Numbered from the stretch's first letter, positions 28,429 through 35,932 are shown. The stretch is DNA of 38,249 nt from an uncultured SAR116 cluster alpha proteobacterium (GCA_902532475.1 CACAIE010000017.1:1-38249), one strand, 5' to 3'. Made by a program: numbers and translations. The notes: generated by a model from the sequence alone, not told the origin.

Positions 28429-29247
28429 TTAAGCTGTAGAATAATTAGTTTCTGCATGAGGTTTCATAGAATTATCATGCGCTCTAATTTCGTTTTTACC
28501 AAAACTATTTTTTGGGATTGGGTCATATTTGAAATGACCGAAGTCATCGCGGCCTCGAACTAATATTGCAGACATAGGTGGACCGTCACTCTGCTTAACA
28601 TGACATGGGATATAGCGCACTGCCATACCTATTCGATAGTCTTCAGTATAATTAGGCGCAGATGCATGTGCGGTTAAACAATGATGGAGAGCAATTTGGC
28701 CTGCTTTGAGTAAAACCGGTACACTTTTTTCTTCATCAATTTCTATAGAAATTTCCTGGCCTCGTGTCAGAGCACTATCTTCAGCATAAGTTTCAATATG
28801 TTTGATTTTATTTTGCTTATGAGTTCCGGGCATATAACGCATACAACCATTCTCTAGAGTTGTGTCAGTAAGAGCAATCCAACCGGTTACCAATTCAAAT
28901 GGATCAAGTCCCCAGTAATTAGCATCTTGATGCCAGTTAATTTTCTTTTTCCCTTGGGGGGGTTTTACGAAAATATCAGCAGCTTGTATTAAAATGTTTG
29001 GTCCTATTATTTTTTCTATATGGTCTAGAACGGACGGATCAGCTGCAAGTCCATAAATCCAGTCTGCCAATAGATGTGCCTTAAGATTCCAAGGATGTTT
29101 TATATTTAATGGTGGGTTAGTTTCTATCTCAATAATTCTTTGAGCAGCCTGTTTTGCAGTGTCAGAAGGTAATGCATTTAGTGGAGTATAATAACCATGT
29201 TTTGAGTAAAATATTGAAATATAATCTTTATCAGTTGAAAGTTGCAT
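28429..29247 (-). CDS. PhyH-type Fe(II)/2-oxoglutarate dioxygenase, copy 2
   Basis: A 272-residue paralogue of the next gene, sharing the same plan. Iron ligands are H106 and D108 (NWHQDANYWGL) and H194 (LTAHASA), with R205 (YRIGMAV) for 2-oxoglutarate. It also shares GW/AW-x-A-L-T and ENGCMRYMPGTHK. All catalytic residues remain in both copies, so neither looks decayed, which argues for different substrates or positions of attack. AAGGAAAA precedes the ATG by about eight bases. It probably heads the stretch PhyH-PhyH-P1 peptidase, after an AT-rich gap. Confidence 0.84.
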   Translation of the reverse strand: MQLSTDKDYISIFYSKHGYYTPLNALPSDTAKQAAQRIIEIETNPPLNIKHPWNLKAHLLADWIYGLAADPSVLDHIEKIIGPNILIQAADIFVKPPQGKKKINWHQDANYWGLDPFELVTGWIALTDTTLENGCMRYMPGTHKQNKIKHIETYAEDSALTRGQEISIEIDEEKSVPVLLKAGQIALHHCLTAHASAPNYTEDYRIGMAVRYIPCHVKQSDGPPMSAILVRGRDDFGHFKYDPIPKNSFGKNEIRAHDNSMKPHAETNYSTA

Positions 29248-29544
29248 TAGAAGTTTTCCTTTAAATTGTTCTCTAGTACGTTTTCCAAAACATTAAGGAG
29301 GTTAATTATCAAAAAAAAAAATTACTTCATTAACTTATATTACCTTACCCTTAAAATCACATAAAATTATTATTACAATCTTACTAATCATTTTTGAATG
29401 AAAAACTATTAAATACCAATATGAAATTAATAATATGCATTAAATTTCATAAATACTTTAATTTTTTGAAATTAATACTCAAATTAACAATCCTAATTTA
29501 GCTAGTGCAAAAAGGTGAGTTTCTATTAAATGTAATTTTGAAAA
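29248..29544. promoter_or_regulatory. AT-rich gap upstream of the PhyH pair
   Basis: About 300 bases without a supportable gene. It probably carries the promoter of the PhyH run and the end of the deacetylase message. An AAGGAGG on the plus strand at 29295-29301 is not followed by a start codon and open frame, so it is not read as a gene start. Confidence 0.3.
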
Positions 29545-30432
29545 CTACTTTAAGATAGGTTGATTATAAAAAGGTATCCTTTCAACCCTTGGCTTCCATT
29601 TTTTAGTTTTAATTAAACCGTTTACATGATCAGCAACCTCTTGATGTGTGGCAAACCAGACTTTTTCTTTTTTTATCATATAATCTAAAAGTTTTCTTAT
29701 TGCAACTGACTGTGCGGGTCTTCCACTAACTGCAGGATGCCATACACAAATCCACAAGCCACCAAACTCCCACATTGCATCAAACTCAGCTTTATAAACT
29801 TCCAATGCAGTTTGGGGTGAAGAAACTTTCATCAAATAATCAAAAGATTTACTTGAAACGTATTGATTATAATCATCTATTGTTGCTGGGACAGGTAGTT
29901 CAATAATTGAACCTGAGCCATTGTGAATAATTATTGGTATATCATCTGCAAAAAGAGAGGAGTCATACTCCATTCCTGCTTCAATTAATAAATTATAAGT
30001 ACTTTCAGAAACTCCATAATATGGCGCTCTATAACCAACAGGATTAGACCCTTTAAAAGAGTGTATTTTTTCAATTCCAGAATAAAGAGCTTCCCTTTCT
30101 TGCTCGATATTCTGTTCGTTAGGCAATTCATGGTAATAACCATGATGGGCAATTTCATTCTTAAATTTAAGCAATGCTTCTAATTGTTTAGCATACTTTT
30201 CTATTACCCAACCAGGAACAAACCACGTAACAGGAATTTCGTTAGATCCAAAGAGATTTGCCAATCTAGGCAAGGCAACAAAAGGATCATAACGCATTTG
30301 GGCAATTTCATGCTGATGATTTAAGATCATCTTTCTTTTTGTGTTATGAACAACACTATCTGCATCAACATCAAAACTAAAAGCTACTGCACATTTTGCT
30401 CCCTTAGGCCAAGGCGGTGGATTAACAATCAT
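29545..30432 (-). CDS. Polysaccharide deacetylase-fold hydrolase, PuuE/allantoinase-like
   Basis: A 295-residue member of the NodB/PuuE branch of carbohydrate esterase 4-type folds. The metal Asp lies in FSFDVDAD (D21/D23) and the His pair in AHHGYYHE (H96/H97 and H101), followed by GYRAPYYGVS and CVWHPAVSGRP. The PuuE-like subgroup acts on C-N bonds of small molecules such as allantoin rather than on polysaccharides, and there is no signal peptide, which supports a cytoplasmic substrate. It lies 111 bases after the amidotransferase gene on the same strand. Ring opening or amide hydrolysis of a cyclic nitrogen compound is inferred. Deacetylation is the other option. Confidence 0.8.
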   Translation of the reverse strand: MIVNPPPWPKGAKCAVAFSFDVDADSVVHNTKRKMILNHQHEIAQMRYDPFVALPRLANLFGSNEIPVTWFVPGWVIEKYAKQLEALLKFKNEIAHHGYYHELPNEQNIEQEREALYSGIEKIHSFKGSNPVGYRAPYYGVSESTYNLLIEAGMEYDSSLFADDIPIIIHNGSGSIIELPVPATIDDYNQYVSSKSFDYLMKVSSPQTALEVYKAEFDAMWEFGGLWICVWHPAVSGRPAQSVAIRKLLDYMIKKEKVWFATHQEVADHVNGLIKTKKWKPRVERIPFYNQPILK

Positions 30433-30543
30433 TGTAAAAATCCTAAAATAAAATTAATAAATTTATATTGAATACAACGCATCATTATTAAATAGCATCT
30501 TAAAAACCATTAGCATACAGGTTTCAAGAAGAGCTAACAAAAT

Positions 30544-31260
30544 TTAAGTATTTGTTAAGAAGTTTATCATTAACTTAGAGCCTTCATGGTCATTTGAATA
30601 ATTACTTATATACCCTTTTTCATGTAAACCATAGTAAATGTCCCATGATTCTTTGCTGGCTTCAGGATGAAATTGAGTACTAAACCAATTTCCTCCATGA
30701 TCTATTGAAATTGCAGGACTATGATCTTGAGTAGCTAATATACCATTATTCTGCTGGGATGATGGCAATACATGCAGGTAATTAGCAAAATGGAATTTAG
30801 GAAATTCAGACATATCTAGAAACAGTGGATGTTCTCTCCCCTTCCTAGTTAATTGTACTTTATACGTTCCAGCTAAAGTACCACCTGTTCGACCTTTTAG
30901 CTCCCCTTTGCCAAATTGCGTTGAAAGCATTTGGTGCCCACCACAAATTGCTAGTAATGGACGTTTAGTTTGACGATAGTCACTTAACCAAGAACGCAAA
31001 TTATGGAGCCAAGTCCTATTTTCAGTAACAACATGTAAAGTGCCCCCAAGAATGACTGTATATATACTATTTATGTCTGGCAACTCCTCTCCACCACATA
31101 TATCAACACCAAATATTGTGTAACCAGCATCATTTGCTATGTCACTATGCCATTCTGTTACCCAATCTTTTTCTTTTCCAGACTTACATAAGCTTACAAA
31201 GTCTTTTGGGTCAATATGTTCTCTCTCACCTAACATGGAAATAAAAAGTGCTTTTTTCAT
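30544..31260 (-). CDS. Class I glutamine amidotransferase-like protein
   Basis: A 238-residue stand-alone GATase domain of the GMP-synthase-like group. The catalytic triad is complete: C106 in AICGGHQML, and H198 and E200 in TQFHPEAS. Stand-alone members include gamma-glutamyl amide hydrolases and amidotransferases that work with a separate synthetase. No synthetase gene is adjacent. It begins ten bases after the third DoeA-like gene, so the two are co-translated or nearly so. Hydrolysis of a gamma-glutamyl or related amide intermediate, as PuuD does in putrescine breakdown, is a reasonable guess given the PuuB-like oxidase nearby, but the sequence is not a typical PuuD. Confidence 0.82.
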   Translation of the reverse strand: MKKALFISMLGEREHIDPKDFVSLCKSGKEKDWVTEWHSDIANDAGYTIFGVDICGGEELPDINSIYTVILGGTLHVVTENRTWLHNLRSWLSDYRQTKRPLLAICGGHQMLSTQFGKGELKGRTGGTLAGTYKVQLTRKGREHPLFLDMSEFPKFHFANYLHVLPSSQQNNGILATQDHSPAISIDHGGNWFSTQFHPEASKESWDIYYGLHEKGYISNYSNDHEGSKLMINFLTNT

Positions 31261-31270
31261 AATGTTTAAC

Positions 31271-32428
31271 TTATCTAACCATCAAAGACACTGGAGTTTC
31301 ACTAGTTAAAACTTCACAACCGTTTTGAGTAAGCAAAGCTGTATTTGAAATAAAATAGTCGACACAGTCAGTGTCAGTAAACCAAGAATGCGTATGAAAG
31401 GTCATCCCTATTTTAAGTTCTAACTCAGAATTTGGCGCCAAGGAAGTAACCATACTACCTCCCGTCCAACTAGGAGGAAAACCTATAGATACTAAATATC
31501 CACAATGGTGTCGTTCATAACCTTCTAAACCTCCCTTTCTTGCTACCTCTCTCCAAGCAGAATAAGCATCTCCAGCTTTTGCTCCTGGTTTCAATGCTTT
31601 ATGGATAGCGTTCATTCCATCTATTGCCAGTTGAACAGAAATATTAACATCCTTTGGAGCTCTTCCAACGTAAACAAGGCGCCCCATTGGGGCCTGATAT
31701 TTACGATATGCTGCAGCAATTTCAAGAAAAACTGCATCACCATTTCTAAAAGTCTCTCCACGCCAAGTAGTATGCTCCTCACCAAGTCTGGAGCTTGGAC
31801 GTATAAATGGTCCAAAACCTGGATATTCACTCCCGGCGAGTATCATAGCCCTTGTACATTCTGCACTAATTTCATAATCACTGGCTCCTTCACGAATTAC
31901 CTCAATAGCAGCAAGCATCCCTGCATCAGCTGCTATCGCTGCTTTTCGTACATATTCCATTTCCAAAGGGGATTTTACTAACCTTAATGCACTTACTAAA
32001 TTTGAGGAATCATGCCATTCAACATCTGGAGATTTTTTTTGAAGAGACTCTGAAATATTAGCAGTTAAAAAAAGGCTATTTTTTTCCATACCAAGTCGAG
32101 AGTTGAGAAGTCCAAGCTCAGAAAGCGCTGATATAACATAGTCAGCAGGTTCTTCATTATCAGCATGGCCAAAGAAACGAGCATTCTTAACTTGATTTTC
32201 TACAGTAATACGTTCCATCTTACGGCAAACTAAAATCATATCACCTTCAATGGGTACAATGAGCAAATGACAAGCAAAAAATCCCCAATGGTCAAGCTCA
32301 GTTAAATAGTAAATATTTTCTGGCATAGTGATCACTAAACCATCAAGATTCTCCTTATTCATTTTTGATCTCACATTTAAAAGTCGCTGATTTAATTCAG
32401 CCGCAGGGAAAACAGTATGTTTACTCAT
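31271..32428 (-). CDS. Third DoeA-like M24-fold hydrolase, most diverged
   Basis: A protein of 385 residues from the ATG at 32428; a GTG at 32434 is in frame but less likely. The first metal position is Glu (FLEIAAAYRKYQAPMGRLV, E236 from this ATG), as in the other two copies. The second Asp is missing and the usual His region reads GYLVSIGFPPSW. It lacks the DWGE box of the other two and its ending differs, so it is the most diverged. It is therefore probably metal-free, with a changed substrate. It is followed after ten bases by the glutamine amidotransferase gene and preceded by a decayed LLM gene start. Confidence 0.77.
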   Translation of the reverse strand: MSKHTVFPAAELNQRLLNVRSKMNKENLDGLVITMPENIYYLTELDHWGFFACHLLIVPIEGDMILVCRKMERITVENQVKNARFFGHADNEEPADYVISALSELGLLNSRLGMEKNSLFLTANISESLQKKSPDVEWHDSSNLVSALRLVKSPLEMEYVRKAAIAADAGMLAAIEVIREGASDYEISAECTRAMILAGSEYPGFGPFIRPSSRLGEEHTTWRGETFRNGDAVFLEIAAAYRKYQAPMGRLVYVGRAPKDVNISVQLAIDGMNAIHKALKPGAKAGDAYSAWREVARKGGLEGYERHHCGYLVSIGFPPSWTGGSMVTSLAPNSELELKIGMTFHTHSWFTDTDCVDYFISNTALLTQNGCEVLTSETPVSLMVR

Positions 32429-32508
32429 TATCACACTCTCTCTCTATATATTTTATGACATGTTTTCTTTTAAAATTAATAAAAGTAGCTAAAGCGTAAG
32501 AGCTCGTC

Positions 32509-32553
32509 TCAGTTTGGCTCGACAAAGCCTTTAAAAGTAATAGAAAATTCCAT
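32509..32553 (-). pseudogene. Remnant of the 5' end of an LLM-class oxidoreductase gene
   Basis: An ATG at 32553 is preceded at six bases by GGAG (part of GAAGGAG) and opens MEFSITFKGFVEPN before a TGA. From memory this is very like the first residues of the TIGR03842-type LLM oxidoreductases, which continue for over 300 residues. Only the start and its ribosome-binding site survive here. A short leader peptide for the downstream M24 gene is the alternative reading. Confidence 0.45.
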
Positions 32554-32575
32554 TTTTTTCTCCTTCTATTGATAA

Positions 32576-32791
32576 TTAGTCATTAGGTGACCAAATCTTT
32601 ATTCCTGCATTAGTAAAAGGAACAAACAAAATTAACAATATATTTTTCATTATCAAACAACGTGTTTTCTTAATAAACTCTATCATAGCTTCATCGTATA
32701 AAATTGAGCCCTTGATATCGGATGATGTAATTAAACCTGAAAGAATTAGTTCTTTAGCCTTAAAGCCATCTATTTCTTTTTCTTCACTCAT
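32576..32791 (-). CDS. Small fused ORF, probably degenerate
   Basis: A 71-codon frame with no good ribosome-binding site. Its second half includes the start of a signal peptide (MKNILLILFV) nearly identical to that of the small secreted protein at 37748-38017, preceded by AMIEFIKKTR. At the other locus the same peptide (AMIEFINKIR) ends in TGA just before the ATG. Here that TGA is TGT, so two reading frames have become one. The product is unlikely to be functional as it stands. It is listed because the frame is open and lies between the M24 and oxidase genes. Confidence 0.35.
   Translation of the reverse strand: MSEEKEIDGFKAKELILSGLITSSDIKGSILYDEAMIEFIKKTRCLIMKNILLILFVPFTNAGIKIWSPND
32613..32690 (-). 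repeat. Copy A of a diverged 78-bp repeat
   Basis: This segment matches 37981-38057 in the same orientation at roughly nine bases in ten, with one single-base indel. It covers the end of a short frame, the gap and the start of a signal-peptide frame. It links the inside of the island with the region to its right, either by duplication or because both carry relics of one accessory gene family. Confidence 0.75.
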
Positions 32792-32817
32792 AAATTAGTA
32801 TAGTAATTAATAATGTT

Positions 32818-34113
32818 TCAGCGACGTACTTTTATCCAATCTTTCATTGCATAATAATATTGAACAAAAGGTAAAAACCATGGGTTACCATCGTAAAATG
32901 GTATTTTTAGAGGGGGTGGGCCATAAAATATACTATTCTTATTACTTATTCCCATGGCTGTTTCTGCAGCTTTTTTTCCCAACCAGCGTGCCCAAACAGT
33001 TCCTGAACCTGCATAGCCAGCCGCATAGAAAATATCTTTATGTTCAAAAATTACTGGTAGATGAGCACGAGTAAAACCAACATTTCCTTGCCAGCAGTAA
33101 TCTACTTTACTATCGATTAAATCAGGAAAAATTTGAGTAAGTTTACGCTTTAGATGTTTTTCTGTTCTTCTTGTAACCTCTAGTTTGTCAAAGCTACGAG
33201 ATCCAAGAAGAATTCTATCTTGATCTGGTGTAGGTCGGAAATAGCTGTGAAGATTAAAACTATCTCCATACATACGAAGTTTTGGCATCATTGCTTTAAC
33301 TTTTTTTACTCCAAGTTTTTCAGTAACAATGATTGCACTTTTTGCTGGAACAAGTCTTTTTCTTAAAAATTTTCCTACACCATATTGAGTGCCTGTGTAA
33401 GCGTTTGTTGCTATTATTACTTTGCCAGATGTAATAACACCTTTACTTGTTACTACAGATTTCTTGCCTTCTGAAATATCCTTAATCTCTAAAACAGGTG
33501 TTTCAGATAGTATAACAACACCTGCTTTTTCAGCACAACTCAGTAGACCTGCAAAGAACTTAGCAGGATGAAATCCACCAATTTCATCACGTATCATCCC
33601 ACCAAAGAATAAATCTGTAGAAATCTCTTTGTGTTGATCCTCTCTTTTAACCATATGAACTTTGTGACCATCAACTTTATTAAGACGCTCAACTTCTCTA
33701 GATTGTATTTCATAGTCACCGCTGCTCATTGCTCCAGTAAACCTACCTGTCATCTGAAATTTGCAATCAATTTTTTCTTCCTTACAAAATTTTTCTAGAT
33801 CCAGTCGTGCTTCAACACCCTCTGCATAAGCTTCGTTTGCAAACTCTTCTCCAAATCTTTTACTCAAAGCTCCATGAGAGATTCGGATTTGACCACTGCA
33901 CATCCCTCCATTTCGTGTTGAAGCACCTAGTCCAGGTTTGCCACTGTCCAAAACAACAACAGACTTGCCTTGCCTTGCAATAGTAATCCCTGCTGATAGA
34001 CCAGTATAACCTCCACCTACAATTACAAAATCTAATATTTTAGGGAATTTATGCGTTTGTAATGTAACGAGGCTCTCATTAATGTCCCACCAGAATACTC
34101 TATCTTTATTCAC
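32818..34113 (-). CDS. FAD-dependent amine oxidase/dehydrogenase, PuuB-like (DAO family)
   Basis: A 431-residue DAO-family flavoprotein. It starts with GTG, with AGGTG upstream. The FAD dinucleotide motif is VIVGGGYTGLSAG (31-43), followed by GLGASTRNGGMCSG (62-75), which is typical of gamma-glutamylputrescine oxidase-like enzymes, and a C-terminal FYAAGYAGSGTVWARWLG. It probably oxidises a secondary or primary amine to an imine or aldehyde, releasing a reduced cofactor or hydrogen peroxide. It faces the divergent Old Yellow Enzyme gene. In this cluster it could process the amine product of the upstream hydrolases; glycine or sarcosine-like substrates are also possible. Confidence 0.83.
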   Translation of the reverse strand: MNKDRVFWWDINESLVTLQTHKFPKILDFVIVGGGYTGLSAGITIARQGKSVVVLDSGKPGLGASTRNGGMCSGQIRISHGALSKRFGEEFANEAYAEGVEARLDLEKFCKEEKIDCKFQMTGRFTGAMSSGDYEIQSREVERLNKVDGHKVHMVKREDQHKEISTDLFFGGMIRDEIGGFHPAKFFAGLLSCAEKAGVVILSETPVLEIKDISEGKKSVVTSKGVITSGKVIIATNAYTGTQYGVGKFLRKRLVPAKSAIIVTEKLGVKKVKAMMPKLRMYGDSFNLHSYFRPTPDQDRILLGSRSFDKLEVTRRTEKHLKRKLTQIFPDLIDSKVDYCWQGNVGFTRAHLPVIFEHKDIFYAAGYAGSGTVWARWLGKKAAETAMGISNKNSIFYGPPPLKIPFYDGNPWFLPFVQYYYAMKDWIKVRR

Positions 34114-34341
34114 GAAATTTTCACCTAATATCTTCCTCTTTTTGTTATAGATTAAGGTATATTTAGCTTAAAGATACAACTTTAATCTAAAAAATAAATA
34201 CGAGTAGTAAGAACTCTATTTTTTAAAGCTTTTTTGCTAATAAATAAACTTTAAATTCAGCAAAAATACAAATGTTGCCTTTTGAATTTTTTAATTGTTT
34301 AATAATTTAATTATTCAAAATTTATAAATTTAAAAGACAGT

Positions 34342-35538
34342 ATGAGTAAAATATCAATATTAAAACCTCTTGTTTTAAAGGAAATTACAATACCAAATAG
34401 AATTGTTCTTTCTCCAATGCAAATGTACATGTCTGATAAAGACGGCAATACAACAGATTGGCACTTGGCACATCTAGGTAAGTTTGCAATTGCAAAATTT
34501 GGAGTTGTATTTACTGAAGTACTTTGCATAGAAAAAAGAGGTCGAAGTACATATTCTGATGCGGGAATTTGGAATGACAAACATGTCAAAAACTTAAAAC
34601 GAATTGCATCTTTTATTTCAGAACAAGGGTCAGTACCAGCTGCTCAAATTGGACATTGTGGACCAAAATCATCTCGGCAAAGACCCTATGATGGTTTACA
34701 ACCATTAAGTAAATCGAAGGATAAAAAAAATGAATTGCCATGGGAGATTGTTTCTTGCAGTGCAATACCAGCTGCCCCAGGGTATGACGTTCCTCATTCA
34801 TTAAAAATAACTGAAATTGAGAAATTAATTAAAAAGTTTGGTCAATCTGCTAAACGTTGCTTCAACGCGGGGTTTAAAATATTAGATGTCCATGCTGCAC
34901 ATGGCTATTTGATTCACTCTTTCTTATCCCCAATAAGTAACAAACGAAATGACAAATATGGAGGATCTCGAGAAAATAGGATTAGATTTGCTATAGAAAT
35001 TGCTAAAGAAATAAGAAAGTATTGGCCAAATGAATATCCTTTGTTTTTTAGATTATCATGTATTGATAGATTTGCAGGGGGTATTGAAATAGATGACACT
35101 ATTGAATTGTCAAAAAAATTAAAAAATGTTGGTGTAGATCTTATTGATTGTTCTTCCGGTGGCATTAAGGGACCTAATTCACTGTTTAGTTTGGCTTCTA
35201 AGGAAGCACCAAAACCTGGATTTCAAGTACCTTTTGCTGAAAAAATTAAGAAAAAATGTGACATTCATACAATGTCAGTTGGAATGATATTAGAACCAGA
35301 TCAAGCAAATGATATAATTAAATCAGGAAAATCAGATCTAATAGCTTTGGGAAGGGAAGCTTTATATAATCCAAATTGGGCTCTTCAAGCTTACAGAAAG
35401 TATGCTGAAGAAAATAATTTTGATGAATGGCCGCCTAACGTTGGTTGGTGGTTAGAAGTAAGACAAAGGATGTTAAAATCAAGTGATCCAAAAGATTGGA
35501 AGGTTGGAAAAGCAGCAAATAATACTTTTAGAGAATAA
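34342..35538 (+). CDS. Old Yellow Enzyme-family NADH:flavin oxidoreductase, YqjM-like, lacking the regulatory Cys
   Basis: A 398-residue FMN-dependent TIM-barrel ene-reductase. The substrate-binding His pair is H184/H187 in VHAAHGYLIHSFLSP, followed by NKRNDKYGGSRENR, a strong family mark. In the YqjM branch the N-terminal stretch normally reads SPMCMY with a redox-tuning Cys; here it is SPMQMY, so the Cys is Gln27. The family reduces activated C=C bonds or demethylates amines. It is divergent from the FAD oxidase gene and ends 12 bases from the integrase N-terminal fragment, at the right edge of the cargo. Reduction of an unsaturated intermediate is inferred. Confidence 0.88.
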   Translation: MSKISILKPLVLKEITIPNRIVLSPMQMYMSDKDGNTTDWHLAHLGKFAIAKFGVVFTEVLCIEKRGRSTYSDAGIWNDKHVKNLKRIASFISEQGSVPAAQIGHCGPKSSRQRPYDGLQPLSKSKDKKNELPWEIVSCSAIPAAPGYDVPHSLKITEIEKLIKKFGQSAKRCFNAGFKILDVHAAHGYLIHSFLSPISNKRNDKYGGSRENRIRFAIEIAKEIRKYWPNEYPLFFRLSCIDRFAGGIEIDDTIELSKKLKNVGVDLIDCSSGGIKGPNSLFSLASKEAPKPGFQVPFAEKIKKKCDIHTMSVGMILEPDQANDIIKSGKSDLIALGREALYNPNWALQAYRKYAEENNFDEWPPNVGWWLEVRQRMLKSSDPKDWKVGKAANNTFRE

Positions 35539-35550
35539 ATTAAAAAATTT

Positions 35551-35793
35551 TTATGGATTTGAAGTGAATATAGTTAAATGAATGTATCCTCTATTGATCA
35601 TGTTGTTCTCACTGTAAAAGTTTCTTGGGCGGTAGCGACTTATTTGAGGTTGAGGTAACTCTTCGGATAAGACCTCGTGTTGATAAGACCACCTTCGTGC
35701 CTCTTCGATTGTCTTGAATGTTTTAGAGCGGTGAGAGCCGCCTGCCCTTATTTGGACTTGAAAGCTGTTTTTTCGTTTTCGTATCGATGCCAT
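35551..35793 (-). pseudogene. Tyrosine recombinase (integrase), N-terminal fragment
   Basis: The first 55 or so codons encode the N-terminal arm-binding domain of a site-specific integrase (MASIRKRKNSFQVQIRAGG, then RSKTFKTIEEARRWSYQHE). A ribosome-binding GGAG is intact upstream. The last two dozen residues do not continue the family, and no core-binding or catalytic domain follows; the cargo junction is probably near 35625. It begins 19 bases from the right repeat and reads away from the tRNA end, the usual arrangement for island integrases. The missing part may be the C-terminal piece at 11081-11425. Confidence 0.78.
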
Positions 35794-35812
35794 TTTCTAT
35801 TCTCCGTGTGAC

Positions 35813-35910
35813 AATTTGTGACAAACGGAAAATCAAAGAACAACCAAAACCAGCTAAGTCATTGATTTTAATGGTGGGCGCGGGCAGGATTGAACTGCCG
35901 ACCCCTACGA
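35813..35910. repeat. Right att-like direct repeat (98 bp) containing tRNA-Val 3' end
   Basis: Partner of 10976-11073, with three differences. Here the tRNA part keeps the expected acceptor strand CGCGCCC and T loop, and the match to tRNA-Val continues beyond the repeat to 35932, so this is the copy nearer the original tRNA. Two TGTGACAA motifs, at 35807-35814 and 35817-35824, overlap its left edge and may be integrase arm-type sites. Confidence 0.88.
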
Positions 35911-35932
35911 TGTCAACGTAGTGCTCTCCCAC
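35872..35932 (-). tRNA. tRNA-Val (anticodon GAC), 3' fragment, 5' end lost
   Basis: On the minus strand the sequence gives the end of the D arm (GTGGGAGAGC), an anticodon arm CTACG-TTGACAT-CGTAG with anticodon GAC for valine, variable loop GGGTC, a paired T arm, acceptor strand CGCGCCC and encoded CCA. The 5' acceptor strand and first half of the D arm should read GGGCGCG-TA-GCTC, but the sequence beyond 35932 only partly pairs and lacks the invariant T8. I read it as a truncated, non-functional copy left by integration. If a folding program accepts the degenerate 5' end, a weak full-length tRNA is possible. Confidence 0.65.

Larger units (their letters stand above)
10976..35910. mobile_element. 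Putative integrative metabolic island between tRNA-Val-derived direct repeats
   Basis: The segment is bounded by 98-bp direct repeats that include the tRNA-Val 3' end. That end is a classic site for tyrosine recombinases. Integrase fragments lie directly inside both ends. The cargo is entirely metabolic: osmolyte transport and breakdown, amidohydrolases, oxygenases and flavoenzymes. No conjugation, phage or replication genes are seen, so it is not a complete self-transferring element or prophage. Recombination between the repeats would release about 24.8 kb. The integrase is broken, so movement would need a recombinase supplied elsewhere. Base composition looks similar to the flanks by eye. 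Confidence 0.68.

Noticed and set aside
27589..29247. The PhyH pair as ectoine hydroxylase EctD
   Set aside because: The EctD signature around the iron ligands is absent, and there are no ectABC genes.
29295..29301. Strong Shine-Dalgarno sequence AAGGAGG on the plus strand
   Set aside because: No start codon with an open frame follows within a usable distance.
31601..31981. 126-codon frame on the plus strand
   Set aside because: It lies wholly opposite the third DoeA-like gene and has no family features.
10976..35910. Reading the island as a prophage or conjugative element
   Set aside because: No capsid, terminase, relaxase or type IV secretion genes are present; the cargo is metabolic only.
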